NCBI RefSeq assembly: GCF_021390575.1
Contig: NZ_JAJEJQ010000003.1
Coordinates: 550,001-614,000, forward strand
Direction of reading: 5' to 3'
From: Paraburkholderia adhaesiva
GTDB lineage: Bacteria > Pseudomonadota > Gammaproteobacteria > Burkholderiales > Burkholderiaceae
DNA length: 64,000 bases
Shown here piece by piece: positions 25,568 through 34,883 of the stretch. Numbering within the stretch: the stretch's first letter is position 1; every line of letters starts with the position of its first letter. Both the position numbers and the translations under genes were made by a program. The notes beneath the pieces are model-generated. The model was not told the origin of the DNA. It did not search any database and was given only the letters and a program-made list of their open reading frames with translations.

Positions 25568-26695
25568 ATGAGTCTCGACATCTTCTGGTTTCTGCCAACT
25601 TCAGGCGACACGCGATACCTCGGAAAATCCGACTCCGGCCGTGCGCCGACCAACGCGTACATGCGCCAGATTGCGGTGGCCGCCGAGGAGCTTGGCTACG
25701 ATGGTCTGCTGATTCCTACCGGAAGCAGTTGCCTCGATCCATGGGTGACAGCTGCAAGCCTTGCTCCGGTGACGCGGCGGATCAAGCTTCTGGTCGCGTT
25801 GCGCACGTCGCTCGGCAATGTGACCGCCACCGCACGGCAAGCGGCCACGCTCGACGAAGCGCTTGGCGGCCGCTTGCTGCTGAATGTCGTCCCGGGCGGT
25901 GATGCAGCCGAGCTCGCTGCAGATGGAATTTTTCTTTCGCATGACGAACGTTATGCCCATGCGGACGAATTCCTCACTGTGTGGCGAAAACTGTTCGAGG
26001 GTGAGCCGGTGGATTTCGATGGCCAGCATATCCGCGTCGAAAAAGCCCGGAACTTCCTCGCGCCGGTGCAGAAGCCACATCCGCCGCTTTACTTCGGTGG
26101 CTCGTCACCAGCAGCGCACGAAATCGCCGCCGCGCACATCGATACGTATCTTACGTGGGGCGAGCCGCCTGCCGCCGTCGCGGCGAAAGTCGCGGACGTT
26201 CGCGAACGTGCTGCGCGCCACGGCCGCAAAGTGCGGTTCGGCGTGCGGTTGCATGTCATCGTCCGTGAGACGAATGAGGAGGCGTGGGCAGCAGCCGATG
26301 CGTTGATCAGCAAGCTCACGGACGAGGACATTGCGCGAGCACAGCAGAATTTCGCAAGCATGGACTCAGTCGGCCAGCGTCGTATGGCGGAACTTCACGG
26401 CGGCCGGCGTGACCAGCTCGAAATCAGCCCGAATCTGTGGGCTGGTGTCGGTCTCGTGCGCGGCGGGGCGGGTACGGCGCTCGTCGGCGATCCTGAAACA
26501 GTCGCGGCGCGGCTGCGCGAATACGCCGACCTCGGTGCGGAGCGCTTTGTGCTATCCGGCTACCCACACCTCGAGGAAGCATGGCGTTTCGCCGAACTGG
26601 TATTTCCGCTTTTGCCGGGCAAAAAGGCAGTGACGACAGCCGATAACGTGCAAACGGGCGGTGCGTTCGACGTGCGGGCTGCCGCGTCGTCCTGA
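25568..26695 (+). CDS. ssuD: FMNH2-dependent alkanesulfonate monooxygenase
   Basis: The 375-residue protein closely follows E. coli SsuD: MSLDIFWFLPTSGD, ELGYDGLLIPTGSSCLDPW (with the Cys equivalent to Cys54), GGRLLLNVVPGGD, PPLYFGGSS, VRFGVRLHVIVRETNEEAW and SPNLWAGVGLVRGGAGTALVGD. The enzyme is a bacterial-luciferase-like flavin monooxygenase that releases sulfite from alkanesulfonates when sulfur is scarce. The flavin reductase ssuE and the ssuABC importer are not in the neighbourhood, so reduced FMN must come from elsewhere. It lies alone beside a decayed dipeptidase gene. Confidence 0.92.
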   Translation: MSLDIFWFLPTSGDTRYLGKSDSGRAPTNAYMRQIAVAAEELGYDGLLIPTGSSCLDPWVTAASLAPVTRRIKLLVALRTSLGNVTATARQAATLDEALGGRLLLNVVPGGDAAELAADGIFLSHDERYAHADEFLTVWRKLFEGEPVDFDGQHIRVEKARNFLAPVQKPHPPLYFGGSSPAAHEIAAAHIDTYLTWGEPPAAVAAKVADVRERAARHGRKVRFGVRLHVIVRETNEEAWAAADALISKLTDEDIARAQQNFASMDSVGQRRMAELHGGRRDQLEISPNLWAGVGLVRGGAGTALVGDPETVAARLREYADLGAERFVLSGYPHLEEAWRFAELVFPLLPGKKAVTTADNVQTGGAFDVRAAASS

Positions 26696-26943
26696 TCGAT
26701 CGTTACACTGAGCAGCCCCCCGGCTGAATGTCGCGGGGGCCACTGCGTTTCGGTATATGGCGCGGTACAGCTCGGCGAGCAATGCGCAGATCCAAAAAAT
26801 GTCGTGCAGCCTCCGCGCGTGGGGGCGTTTCGTTCCTCACATCCGATGACATTCCCCGACGCCACGTTCGCGGAATTTCAACCCGTCTCTAACGTCCTTA
26901 TCGCAGCACGCCGGTCAACTCTGCGCACTGTCCGCTGCTCTCG

Positions 26944-27462
26944 TCAGGCTCGTCCGCGAGCTCGTTCCCGTTCGGCGAAAATCACAACGCCCATCGAGAT
27001 GAGATCCAGGCCGAGAAACAACGCTAGTAGTGGTAACGGCATGTTCGGGAATTTTGCGGCGGTAAATATGGCGAGCAAAAACGACAGACCGGCACCTACG
27101 AGGCCGATCGCGTTTATCTTCATCTCGAGCCCGGCCGAAGCGATGATCTTGAAGACGCCGTCCAGAACGAAGAAGACGATGAGTATCACGGTAAGACCGC
27201 GCGCGCGGACTCCACTATTCACCAGAATCAGGATGCCGATGACAATCGGGACAAGGACTGCCGGAATCTTCCGGGCGATCGTTTTCCAGCCTTGAGCGGC
27301 GACTAGATTCAAAGCATGCAGGAAGCCACAGATCAAAAGTATCCACGCGATAAAAGGCGTACCGATCGACGAGGTGGAAACCAGTAGTAAAAGGATGCAG
27401 GCAACGCCTGCTATTACTAGAAGCGTCGAGCTGACCAGGGAGAAAATCGCGCGATTTTTCAT
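26944..27462 (-). CDS. HdeD/DUF308-like membrane protein
   Basis: The 172-residue protein is almost entirely hydrophobic with about six helices, ending in a short charged tail (AERERARGRA). The repeating pattern of paired helices with small residues (VLVPIVIGILILVNSG and LTVILIVFFVLDGVFKIIAS) is typical of the HdeD/DUF308 family, linked to acid and envelope stress, whose biochemical role is unknown. It is a single gene with a weak ribosome-binding site. Confidence 0.65.
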   Translation of the reverse strand: MKNRAIFSLVSSTLLVIAGVACILLLLVSTSSIGTPFIAWILLICGFLHALNLVAAQGWKTIARKIPAVLVPIVIGILILVNSGVRARGLTVILIVFFVLDGVFKIIASAGLEMKINAIGLVGAGLSFLLAIFTAAKFPNMPLPLLALFLGLDLISMGVVIFAERERARGRA

Positions 27463-27846
27463 ATTATTTTTCTATATCCGAAGTCGACTATGACGGTATC
27501 CGGACGGCTGCGAGATCACAACTACACCGACCAGGGCGCGAAAGCTGATTTGCGGATGGATCGACGTACCCTTTGATCGTACCGATCGGCAATGCCCGGA
27601 GCGTTTGTTCGCTGATCGCTCACTTCAACGACTACGTTCAGCAGATCACAGCCGCTTACCGCGGGACCATGGGAATTGCATTCAGCGTTGACGTTCGGGT
27701 TGAGTGGCCGATCGATCGGAAAGAGGACGTAGGCGAACCGGTAGATCAACCCGGTCGCCGTCGACAATCTGGCCAGAGCTAGTTACGATAGACCGGCCGA
27801 ATGCAGGTTAACGCCTGCCCACAACGTCGCTTCTTGTCGTGCCGTG
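27463..27846. other. 384-base gap, no gene recognised
   Basis: I see only short open frames without ribosome-binding sites or familiar sequence. The region lies between two minus-strand genes and may hold the promoter of the HdeD-like gene. Confidence 0.4.
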
Positions 27847-28173
27847 TCACTGGGTACCGGAGACGATCTTCGCGATCTTCCAGTTGCTTTTCGTCACGAG
27901 CACGTAGTCGCCATTTACTGCAAGCCATTGTTGGCCATGGGCCGGCGCGTCCAGATTATGGGACTTCCAGTCGTTCATGATGAAGTTGTAGTGACGATAT
28001 TTTGAAGGGACTCGCTCGCCTTCGTGCCAGTCGTTGTGCGGCATGGAAGGCATGACCTGCTGACGACCTGTCCCTTGGCTTTGATCGCCGCCGGAGTTGC
28101 CCTGCGCAAAAACTGGTGACGAGATTCCGACCACGAGCGCAGCGATGGCAGAAACGGCGAGTTGCTTTTTCAT
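27847..28173 (-). CDS. RcnB-family periplasmic protein
   Basis: The 108-residue protein has a signal peptide ending VFAQG, a polar linker, and a C-terminal domain WHEGERVPSKYRHYNFIMNDWKSHNLDAPAHGQQWLAVNGDYVLV. This fits the RcnB pattern (W..G..VP..YR....V.DW..H.L..P..G..W). RcnB affects nickel and cobalt export in E. coli, but most relatives, often near envelope-stress genes, are uncharacterised. AGGAG eight bases before the ATG supports the start. Confidence 0.72.
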   Translation of the reverse strand: MKKQLAVSAIAALVVGISSPVFAQGNSGGDQSQGTGRQQVMPSMPHNDWHEGERVPSKYRHYNFIMNDWKSHNLDAPAHGQQWLAVNGDYVLVTKSNWKIAKIVSGTQ

Positions 28174-29131
28174 GACCTGATCTCCTGAGGCGGGAAGGTG
28201 AATGACGTAGTTCTTGACCTGTGGTTTCGTGGACGCAGGAACATCGTGGAAACCGTGTTAACCGACCGCGTGAGCATGCCCTTAAACGTGGCAGGAGTGG
28301 CTCCAAATACAGTGAATCCAGAAATGTGAACTGTCTCTCAATAGTAGTAGAGGGAATTCTGACTTCAAGGAGTTTACGTTACGCCATTCCCGTGAATATT
28401 TCGCGTAATTGGTGTCGATGCTCCTGCGCGAAACTTGTTTGGAAACGCTGTGCATTCCATGTTGACGCAATTCGCATCGCCGACCGGCTCGGTCGGTGTA
28501 TTCGCGATTCGTAGAGACCAAACTGGCCACTCGTTGAACGAGGGATGTTGCTGGTCCACTGACTTACGTCTATAGAGCTTGAAAATAGAGCCAGATTGCG
28601 ATGCTAAAACGGATTAGGCCGATAGATGATGAGACGAATGCGGCGTCGCATATTCAAAGCCATGATCAGGTACCCGGTAGAAGAGTTCGTGTGACCAATC
28701 GATGGCACGATTAAAGCGTGTCTGCGAAGGCGGAGATCGTTAGCAAACAGGTTGCTTTACGCCGATGAGGCCGACGTGAGCGATGCCCGCAGTGACGGAC
28801 TTTCCCAATGCCTCAGCGACACTCGGCGCAGCGTTTTCACGGACCGTGTCTTTCATTAGCTCATTCATCGTGGCACGAAGCAGGTCGCGTCGTCACCACG
28901 GTGGTGACAAAAACCAAGGTCATTCAGGCCATCGTGCTTAACGTTATCGTCGTGTTCGATACTGCCTGCTTCGAAAATTGAAGCCGCAACGGAAGAAGAC
29001 AGCTTGATCGGACAGGTATCCGCGTCGATGTTCGCGACCACTGCTGGCTCGGCAGCGGCCAACGCAGAGTGCGAATTCAACCAGTCGATGTAACACACGG
29101 CACCCCCGAGTACATCATCGCCGCCCGCTCC
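28174..29131. other. 958-base region without a convincing gene
   Basis: Two minus-strand frames, 28865-29098 and 28743-28868, overlap by ATGA but lack ribosome-binding sites and recognisable sequence. The composition is less GC-rich than in the neighbouring genes. I regard the region as non-coding or as remnants too decayed to identify. Confidence 0.35.
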
Positions 29132-29413
29132 CTAACGCCAGCGCGGCGGTGGTCGCCAGCCGGGATGTGGTGCGTGCCGTGGGCCTGCAAATCGCGGCGG
29201 GTGATGCCAGGGAGAAAATCCGTGCCGGGTGTACACAACAGGCGGTGGCCAGAACGGTTGGGGACGCACGAAGACAACCGGTGGTGGCGGCGCGTAGAAC
29301 ACCCCTGGAACACCAATGCCCAGGTGAACATTCACACGGGCTTGTGCCGTGTGCACTGCACACAGCACCACGAGAGCAGGGAGGAAGGCTGACCTCAACG
29401 CGCGCTGATTCAT
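29132..29413 (-). CDS. Small exported proline-rich protein, unknown function
   Basis: The 93-residue protein has a signal peptide, SAFLPALVVLCAVHTAQA, followed by a mature part rich in Pro, His, Trp and Arg (YAPPPPVVFVRPQPFWPPPVVY, then a basic histidine-rich tail). Such proteins are common in Burkholderia envelopes, but their role is unknown; metal binding or wall association is possible. A good GGAGG lies upstream of the ATG. It is near other small periplasmic proteins. Confidence 0.65.
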   Translation of the reverse strand: MNQRALRSAFLPALVVLCAVHTAQARVNVHLGIGVPGVFYAPPPPVVFVRPQPFWPPPVVYTRHGFSPWHHPPRFAGPRHAPHPGWRPPPRWR

Positions 29414-29481
29414 CGTCGTGCCTCCGCTTCAGGAGTCAGTGTCCGGTGCGTCGCGGGTTCACTGCTGCACACCGCGCCTGG

Positions 29482-29892
29482 TCATTTCGTGTGGCCCTCG
29501 GCAGGTCGGAAAGCGGTGTCCGCGATTTTCTTCTGCGAATCGGGCATGTCGGCGTAAAGTGAGGTGAATGCGTCGAGCATCGCCTTGCTGCCCTCTGCAT
29601 TCGCCTGGGCGATCGCGTTCCACGATTGCAGGTTTTCGACCGCCGTTGCCTTCAATGCGCCGTCATGTCGTTGCATGAGCAGGTCATCGACGGTTTTCGC
29701 GTTGCTGCGCATGGTGTCGGCCACTTTCGCCCACTTTGCTTCCTCGTCCGGCGTAATCTTGAGTTCCGAGTGCAATTCCTTCACGCGGTCGTCGACGGTT
29801 TCTTCGTGCCGTGATGAAGGAGCTGAACTGCTTGTCTGTGCCCAGGACGTAGAAGCGCAGAGCAGGGTTAGCGCCAGCAAGACAGGTTTCAT
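29482..29892 (-). CDS. Spy/CpxP (LTXXQ)-like periplasmic protein
   Basis: The 136-residue protein has a signal peptide ending SWAQT and a helical, charged mature domain: RVKELHSELKITPDEEAKWAKVADTMRSNAKTVDDLL, then SLYADMPDSQKKIADTAF. The pattern of a helix, an ITPDEEAKW turn and a C-terminal repeat resembles Spy/CpxP-type chaperones, although the literal LTxxQ motif is degenerate. It would work in the periplasm in envelope stress. The assignment is by pattern only. Confidence 0.62.
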   Translation of the reverse strand: MKPVLLALTLLCASTSWAQTSSSAPSSRHEETVDDRVKELHSELKITPDEEAKWAKVADTMRSNAKTVDDLLMQRHDGALKATAVENLQSWNAIAQANAEGSKAMLDAFTSLYADMPDSQKKIADTAFRPAEGHTK

Positions 29893-30201
29893 GTCAGTTC
29901 TCGCGATGAGCGGTCACCGGCGGTTGCCAGGAAGACTGGATGAACCTTTTTGATCATAGCAGCGAGAGAAAACAATTCAATTTCGGCACCCTTATACAAC
30001 GTGTAATAGGGCAATATCGATCGAAACACTACGCGTCTCCAACGCGGACAACGCGATGAATTCGTCTCGTGACCAACCATTTTCAGTAGAAGGATGCTAC
30101 GCGTCGATCCGACTGGTGTCGCGAAAGGAACCCGTTACCGATTATTTCAGTCAGTCCGGAAGCAGTGACGAAAGCTCGGGCGCATAGCGCTGGAATTCAA
30201 A
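29893..30201. other. 309-base divergent intergenic region
   Basis: This AT-richer region lies between the divergent Spy-like and hydrolase genes and presumably holds both promoters. No gene or clear operator is seen. Confidence 0.35.
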
Positions 30202-31659
30202 ATGAAAACACGCGTTTTCCGATGGATGAAGCGGTTCGCGATCGTCGTTCTTCTGGTAATCGCGAGCATAGGCGGGGTGCGGATTCACGACGCTCAGCGC
30301 AAGCCGTCTTTGGGCCCGTGGCATACCTATGTCCCGGCGGAAATGCATGCGAGGGCGCTGGATCAGGCGACGTGGGACGATTACATCGCGCATGAAAACC
30401 GCCTGTTCGATGCGGTCATAAAAAACGTCTCCAATAAACTGGCGCCGGACGATCGCGTTGCCGCCAATCGCTATTTCACGGGCAGCCCTGTTTTTCCAGG
30501 TCATCTAAAGACCGACTGGAATCGCTCATACACACTCGCCCCAGAGGGAACGCCGCGCGGTGTTGCGGTGATGATCCACGGATTGACCGATTCGCCGTAC
30601 AGCTTGCGACACATCGCAGCGCGCTATCAGCACGACGGTTTCTTCGTGGTGTCGATTCGTTTGCCGGGTCACGGGACCGTCCCGGCAAGTCTGACCGACG
30701 TGACCTCACAGGACTGGGAGGCAGCCACGCGTCTCGCCGTACGAGAGGCGCGCCGCCGCGTGCCGGCACCTGCGCCGTTGCATATCGTGGGCTATTCGAA
30801 TGGCGGCGCACTGGCGCTTGAATATTCGCTTGAAGCATTGCGGGATCCGCACCTGGCGCGTGCTGACCGCCTCATTCTGATTTCTCCGATGATCGGCATT
30901 ACTCAATTCGCGCGCTTTGTGGGCCTCGCAGCGTTACCCGCGATCCTGCCGGCTTTCGAAAAGGCCGCGTGGCTCGATGTCATTCCGGAATTCAATCCGT
31001 TCAAGTACAACTCGTTTCCTGTGAATGGCGCGCGCCAGTCGTGGCGGGTGACGCAGGACGTTCAGCGGGAAATAGGCCAGGCGAACCGGCGCGGGCAGCT
31101 CGCGTCGCTGCCGCCCGTGCTGACCTTTCAGTCGGTGATCGATTTCACCGTGATCACGAGCGCGATAATCGATTCGCTATACGCACAACTGCCGGATAAT
31201 GGCAGCGAGCTCGTTCTCTTCGACATCAATCGCACGACACAATTGAGCCCGCTCTTGCGTGCGTCGATACGCGATGCGCTGCGGCGTCTCACTCCCGCGC
31301 CACCGCTGCACTACCGTTTTACGGTTCTTACCAACGCGCCGTCTGCGTCATCGCTTGTGGTTGAGGAGTCGATGGCTCCGAACTCGACGGCCACGACAAT
31401 TAAACCCACAGGTCTCGATTATCCGGCGGACATCTATTCGCTATCACACGTGGCACTTCCGTTTCCGGAAACGGATCCGCTGTACGGGCGAACGCCGGAT
31501 CCGAACGACGATGTGGGCGTTCAGCTCGGCGCGCAATCGATTCGCGGGGAGACTGGAGGTCTCGTTGTGGGTGCGGGGATGTTTACGCGCTTGTCATGGA
31601 ACCCGTTTTATCCGTATGTCGCGGTGCGTATCGATCAGTTGGCAGGCGTGACGCGTTGA
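30202..31659 (+). CDS. Membrane-anchored alpha/beta hydrolase
   Basis: The 485-residue protein has an N-terminal membrane anchor (about 11-27) and an alpha/beta-hydrolase domain. VMIHGLTDSPYSLRHIA carries the oxyanion His-Gly, RLPGHG follows, and GYSNGG holds the probable nucleophile Ser. A catalytic His near the C-terminus may be in SLSHVALPF. The family includes lysophospholipases and carboxylesterases, which suggests a lipid or ester substrate at the periplasmic face. The substrate is unknown. It is a single gene converging on apbE. Confidence 0.75.
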   Translation: MKTRVFRWMKRFAIVVLLVIASIGGVRIHDAQRKPSLGPWHTYVPAEMHARALDQATWDDYIAHENRLFDAVIKNVSNKLAPDDRVAANRYFTGSPVFPGHLKTDWNRSYTLAPEGTPRGVAVMIHGLTDSPYSLRHIAARYQHDGFFVVSIRLPGHGTVPASLTDVTSQDWEAATRLAVREARRRVPAPAPLHIVGYSNGGALALEYSLEALRDPHLARADRLILISPMIGITQFARFVGLAALPAILPAFEKAAWLDVIPEFNPFKYNSFPVNGARQSWRVTQDVQREIGQANRRGQLASLPPVLTFQSVIDFTVITSAIIDSLYAQLPDNGSELVLFDINRTTQLSPLLRASIRDALRRLTPAPPLHYRFTVLTNAPSASSLVVEESMAPNSTATTIKPTGLDYPADIYSLSHVALPFPETDPLYGRTPDPNDDVGVQLGAQSIRGETGGLVVGAGMFTRLSWNPFYPYVAVRIDQLAGVTR

Positions 31660-31705
31660 TGGACGGTTCGGACCGCTGCGCCGGAGTCTTATGGCGTACC
31701 GTGAA

Positions 31706-32674
31706 CTAGCTCGCCGCAAAGCAGCCGGTACCCTTTGTCCTCAGTCCTTCGCCCTCGCGCATGACAAAAAGCGCGTCGAGTTGCTTGTCGCGGGCAAACT
31801 GCATGCCCCTGTCTTCCCCAAGGACCATGAGCGCTGTTGCGTACGCATCGGCGTCCATGCACGTGCGAGCTAGAACCGTCACCGAAGCTACGCCGCCGTG
31901 CAGCGGTGCGCCTGTGCACGGGTCCATCGTATGGTGGATACGCGTTCCCTCATGCTCCTGCCAGTGCCGGTAATCACCCGAGGTCGCGATTGCGACGTCG
32001 GTGAGTTCCAGCACGGCCATCGCTTCCCGGTGCGAACTGTTGGGTCGTTCAATGGCGACCGCCCACATTGCATTCAACGGCTTCATGCCCTTCGCCCGCA
32101 TCTCGCCATCGATTCCGACAAGCCAGTTGCCAATGCCGTGACGATCCATCACCCGACCGAGTTCGTCGACCGCGAAACCCTTCGCGATGCCGCAGAGATC
32201 GAGCGTCACGCTGGCGAGCTTGCGGGCACGGCGCCCGTTTGCGTCCACTTCGAGCCATTCGTCCGCGGGGCGAAGCGGGCGTGGCGCCACTCGATTTGCG
32301 CATGCCGTCCGATCGGGAGTCCCAGGACCAAACCCCCACGCATCGACCGCATCGCCAACACCGACGTTAAAGGCGTTGCCCGTCTCGTGGCCAATTTCGA
32401 TCCCGCGGATCAGCACGCGCGCGAGGTTTCCTGATATCGGCAGCCAATGGCCGGGGGCAGCCTGATTCAGGCGCGTAAGATCCGATGCGTCTTTCCAGTT
32501 CGACATTTCATCGTCTACGCTTTTCACGGCCCGGTCGAGGTCGGTGTGCAGCGAAGCAAGGTCCAGGTTCGCAGGCGCGAAACACTGTGCGCTGTAGCGT
32601 GTCGCCATCGTGGCGCCGCTGAATACGTGCCGCTCCAGGTCGCACGCGCCTGATGAGTCAATAGACGTCTTCAA
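31706..32674 (-). CDS. apbE: FAD:protein FMN transferase (ApbE)
   Basis: The 322-residue protein has the ApbE fold: GATMATRYSA, AFNVGVGDAVDAWGFG, TLDLCGIAKGFAVDELGRVM (flavin site), LVGIDGEMRAKG and the metal-site segment HHTMDPCTGAPLHGGVASVTVLARTCMDADAYATALMVLG. ApbE attaches FMN to Ser or Thr of target proteins through a phosphoester. Most ApbEs are lipoproteins or exported, yet this N-terminus (MKTSIDSSGACDLERHVF) shows no signal peptide or lipobox. It overlaps the preceding flavoreductase gene by 17 bases. The likely target is the DUF2271 protein of the same operon. Confidence 0.92.
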   Translation of the reverse strand: MKTSIDSSGACDLERHVFSGATMATRYSAQCFAPANLDLASLHTDLDRAVKSVDDEMSNWKDASDLTRLNQAAPGHWLPISGNLARVLIRGIEIGHETGNAFNVGVGDAVDAWGFGPGTPDRTACANRVAPRPLRPADEWLEVDANGRRARKLASVTLDLCGIAKGFAVDELGRVMDRHGIGNWLVGIDGEMRAKGMKPLNAMWAVAIERPNSSHREAMAVLELTDVAIATSGDYRHWQEHEGTRIHHTMDPCTGAPLHGGVASVTVLARTCMDADAYATALMVLGEDRGMQFARDKQLDALFVMREGEGLRTKGTGCFAAS

Positions 32675-34883
32675 CGTAGTTTCCTCGCAGTTTCATCTCG
32701 CTTACGGTGACGCCGGAGCCTGCCAGAATGCGCTCCCACGCATTCGCGACCCCTTTGGCCATGTCACGACCGCCGCACACCATTACATGTGCGCCTTTTG
32801 CCACGAGTTCCCTCAATTTCGCCGAATCGGCAAGAAGCCGTTCCTGCACGTAGGTCTTTTCGGAAGGGCTCGACAACGCCGTCGTCAACGCGGTCAGTCG
32901 ATCAGCGGCCACGAGGTGTTGCAATTCCTCGTCGTAAAGGAACGTGCCGCCGCTGCTTCGCGCGCCGAAATACAGATGCATTGGGCGACACGCCTCGTTC
33001 TGCCGGATGAACCCCACCAGTGGTCCGATGCCTGTGCCCGCGCCAATCAGAATGAGCGGGGTCGCGCCGGTGCTCGGTTTGAAGTGCTCGTTTCTGCGAA
33101 CGAAGACCGCAACCCGGTCGCCCGGCTCAAGGCTGGTCAGATACCCCGAGCACACGCCGTGCGGATGCTTGCGTACGCAGAACTCGAGAAGCCCATCCTT
33201 CGAGGCGCTGGCCAGCGAATAGAACCTCGGAACCGTGTGCCCCGGCGGAACGACGCCAACCAGATCGCCTGGCTCAAAGGAGGGCAGGTGCTGGCCGAAC
33301 ACCTTCTGCCATGGCGACCGCAGCTTCGGATCTGGCGCGAGACGCAACACGCAGGCGTGCCGATCAGTGCCGATTCCGTAATCCTCGCGTTCGATGACCT
33401 CGAGAGAAATGGTGCGCGGAAGCGTTGGGCGGTATTGCGCGTCAAGCGTTACGCCGAGAACGGTGCTCAGTTGTTCCATCCACTGCGTGAAGGCACTCTC
33501 CGACTGACGGTCGAGCATTCCCAATTCCAGCAGCGGTTGCAGGCCCTTTGCCCGTAGAGCCTCATGCACCTTTTGTGCGTAGCCGCAGAAACTCGAAAAT
33601 TGCCGGTCGCCAAAGCCGAGGACGGCGAATCGCGTGGCAGTGTCGAGGCGCGTATGGGTGATGGCGCGGGTGAACTGCGTTGCATTCGATGGTGCATCGC
33701 CGTCGCCGTATGTCGACGTCAGCACAATTAGGCGCTCGGCTCGACGATAGCCTGAACGTACTTCGTTCATCGAAGCGATGTTGACGAGTAAACCGGCACG
33801 GGTCAGCGCCTGATGAACGGCTGCAGCGAACGCCCACGTCGCGTTGTTTTCGCTGCCGACAAGAATGATCGTGTCGGCTTCACGCGGACTCGCGTTGCCG
33901 GCGATTTTGGGCATTGCACCGCGACGCTTTGCCCACAACGCGATGCCCGTGACTGCGAGTGCCGGCACGCTGGCACTTGCCAGTCCGAGGATTAGCGCCA
34001 GCCACCAGAGCCCCCGGCCGGTGTGCAGCATGCGCACGGTCCCCTGGAAGCGCTGCCATGCGTCGTTATCCTGCCAGGCAAGCCATGCTCCGGACGATGG
34101 ATCGATGTAGCCGGTGCCTTGTGTCGTGATGACGGCATACGTGTCTCCCGGACTGTCCGGCGTGGGCAACGTCAGTTCGCGCAACGTACTCACGTCCAGC
34201 GACTGAAGCGCGGCGACTTGTCCAACAGGAAGCGGCGCATGCGTGGCCACGGTGCTGGGGTAGGGGAGTTCGGCCGTGACCCGTTCGGGAATCCACCCGA
34301 AGGTCGTCAAAGACATCAACAGACCCGTCCCAGCCGAGAGCGCGAGTGCGAGGAGCGCCACGCGCGCAATTTCGTTATGCACGCGTTGCAGGCCGGTGCC
34401 TCGAATGCGATCGAACAGATGTTTCCATCCGCCCATGCGCCGGGCGAGCAAAGCGACACCTGAAACGCACAGGAGCAGCATCAAACCCGCGGCGACACCT
34501 GTGGCCACGCGCCCCGCATCGCCGAGCAGCAGTTTGCGATGCAGGTTGGCGACCCATCGCATGACCGGCGACGGCGTGTCCGGGCCGATGCTCGCGCCGG
34601 TAGCCGGGTCGATCCGCAGGGCAGCATTGCCGTCGGGCGACGAAATATGGGCAATGATCTCGCCCGAGGCTCTGCGCACGATCTTGTCCAGCCCGGGGTT
34701 GTGGGTTTGTACGCGAGCAGCGAGCGTTGCGGCATCCAGCGGCCCGGTCACGCGGACGGCACCGGCCTGGTCGAGCGCCGGCTTGACCGATAACACGGCG
34801 CCGGAAAGCGCCACCACCATCAGCAAGAGCGCGGCGAATATCCCGGGTAGCGAGTGAAGCTTGCGCAGCATGGCATCTCTCAC
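32658..34883 (-). CDS. PepSY-TM / flavodoxin / FNR-type fusion reductase
   Basis: The 741-residue protein joins three modules. Residues 1-320 are a PepSY-TM region with four helices. Residues about 335-475 form a flavodoxin domain (IILVGSENNATWAFAAAVHQ, LTSTYGDGDAPSNATQF). Residues about 490-741 form a cytochrome-P450-reductase-like FAD/NADPH domain (PRFYSLASA, GVCSGYLTSL, ILIGAGTGIGPLVGFI, VMVCGGRDMAKGV). It should move electrons from cytoplasmic NADPH through FAD and FMN to a periplasmic acceptor. It overlaps the DUF2271 gene by four bases and apbE by 17, so the three act together. Confidence 0.88.
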   Translation of the reverse strand: MRDAMLRKLHSLPGIFAALLLMVVALSGAVLSVKPALDQAGAVRVTGPLDAATLAARVQTHNPGLDKIVRRASGEIIAHISSPDGNAALRIDPATGASIGPDTPSPVMRWVANLHRKLLLGDAGRVATGVAAGLMLLLCVSGVALLARRMGGWKHLFDRIRGTGLQRVHNEIARVALLALALSAGTGLLMSLTTFGWIPERVTAELPYPSTVATHAPLPVGQVAALQSLDVSTLRELTLPTPDSPGDTYAVITTQGTGYIDPSSGAWLAWQDNDAWQRFQGTVRMLHTGRGLWWLALILGLASASVPALAVTGIALWAKRRGAMPKIAGNASPREADTIILVGSENNATWAFAAAVHQALTRAGLLVNIASMNEVRSGYRRAERLIVLTSTYGDGDAPSNATQFTRAITHTRLDTATRFAVLGFGDRQFSSFCGYAQKVHEALRAKGLQPLLELGMLDRQSESAFTQWMEQLSTVLGVTLDAQYRPTLPRTISLEVIEREDYGIGTDRHACVLRLAPDPKLRSPWQKVFGQHLPSFEPGDLVGVVPPGHTVPRFYSLASASKDGLLEFCVRKHPHGVCSGYLTSLEPGDRVAVFVRRNEHFKPSTGATPLILIGAGTGIGPLVGFIRQNEACRPMHLYFGARSSGGTFLYDEELQHLVAADRLTALTTALSSPSEKTYVQERLLADSAKLRELVAKGAHVMVCGGRDMAKGVANAWERILAGSGVTVSEMKLRGNYVEDVY

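Noticed and set aside
27522..27767. An 81-codon minus-strand frame between the HdeD-like and RcnB-like genes
   Set aside because: No ribosome-binding site, unusual composition, and no resemblance to a known family.
28743..29098. Two minus-strand frames (28865-29098 and 28743-28868) overlapping by ATGA
   Set aside because: The overlap looks like coupling, but neither frame has a ribosome-binding site or recognisable sequence, and the first would start at a GTG; they may be remnants.
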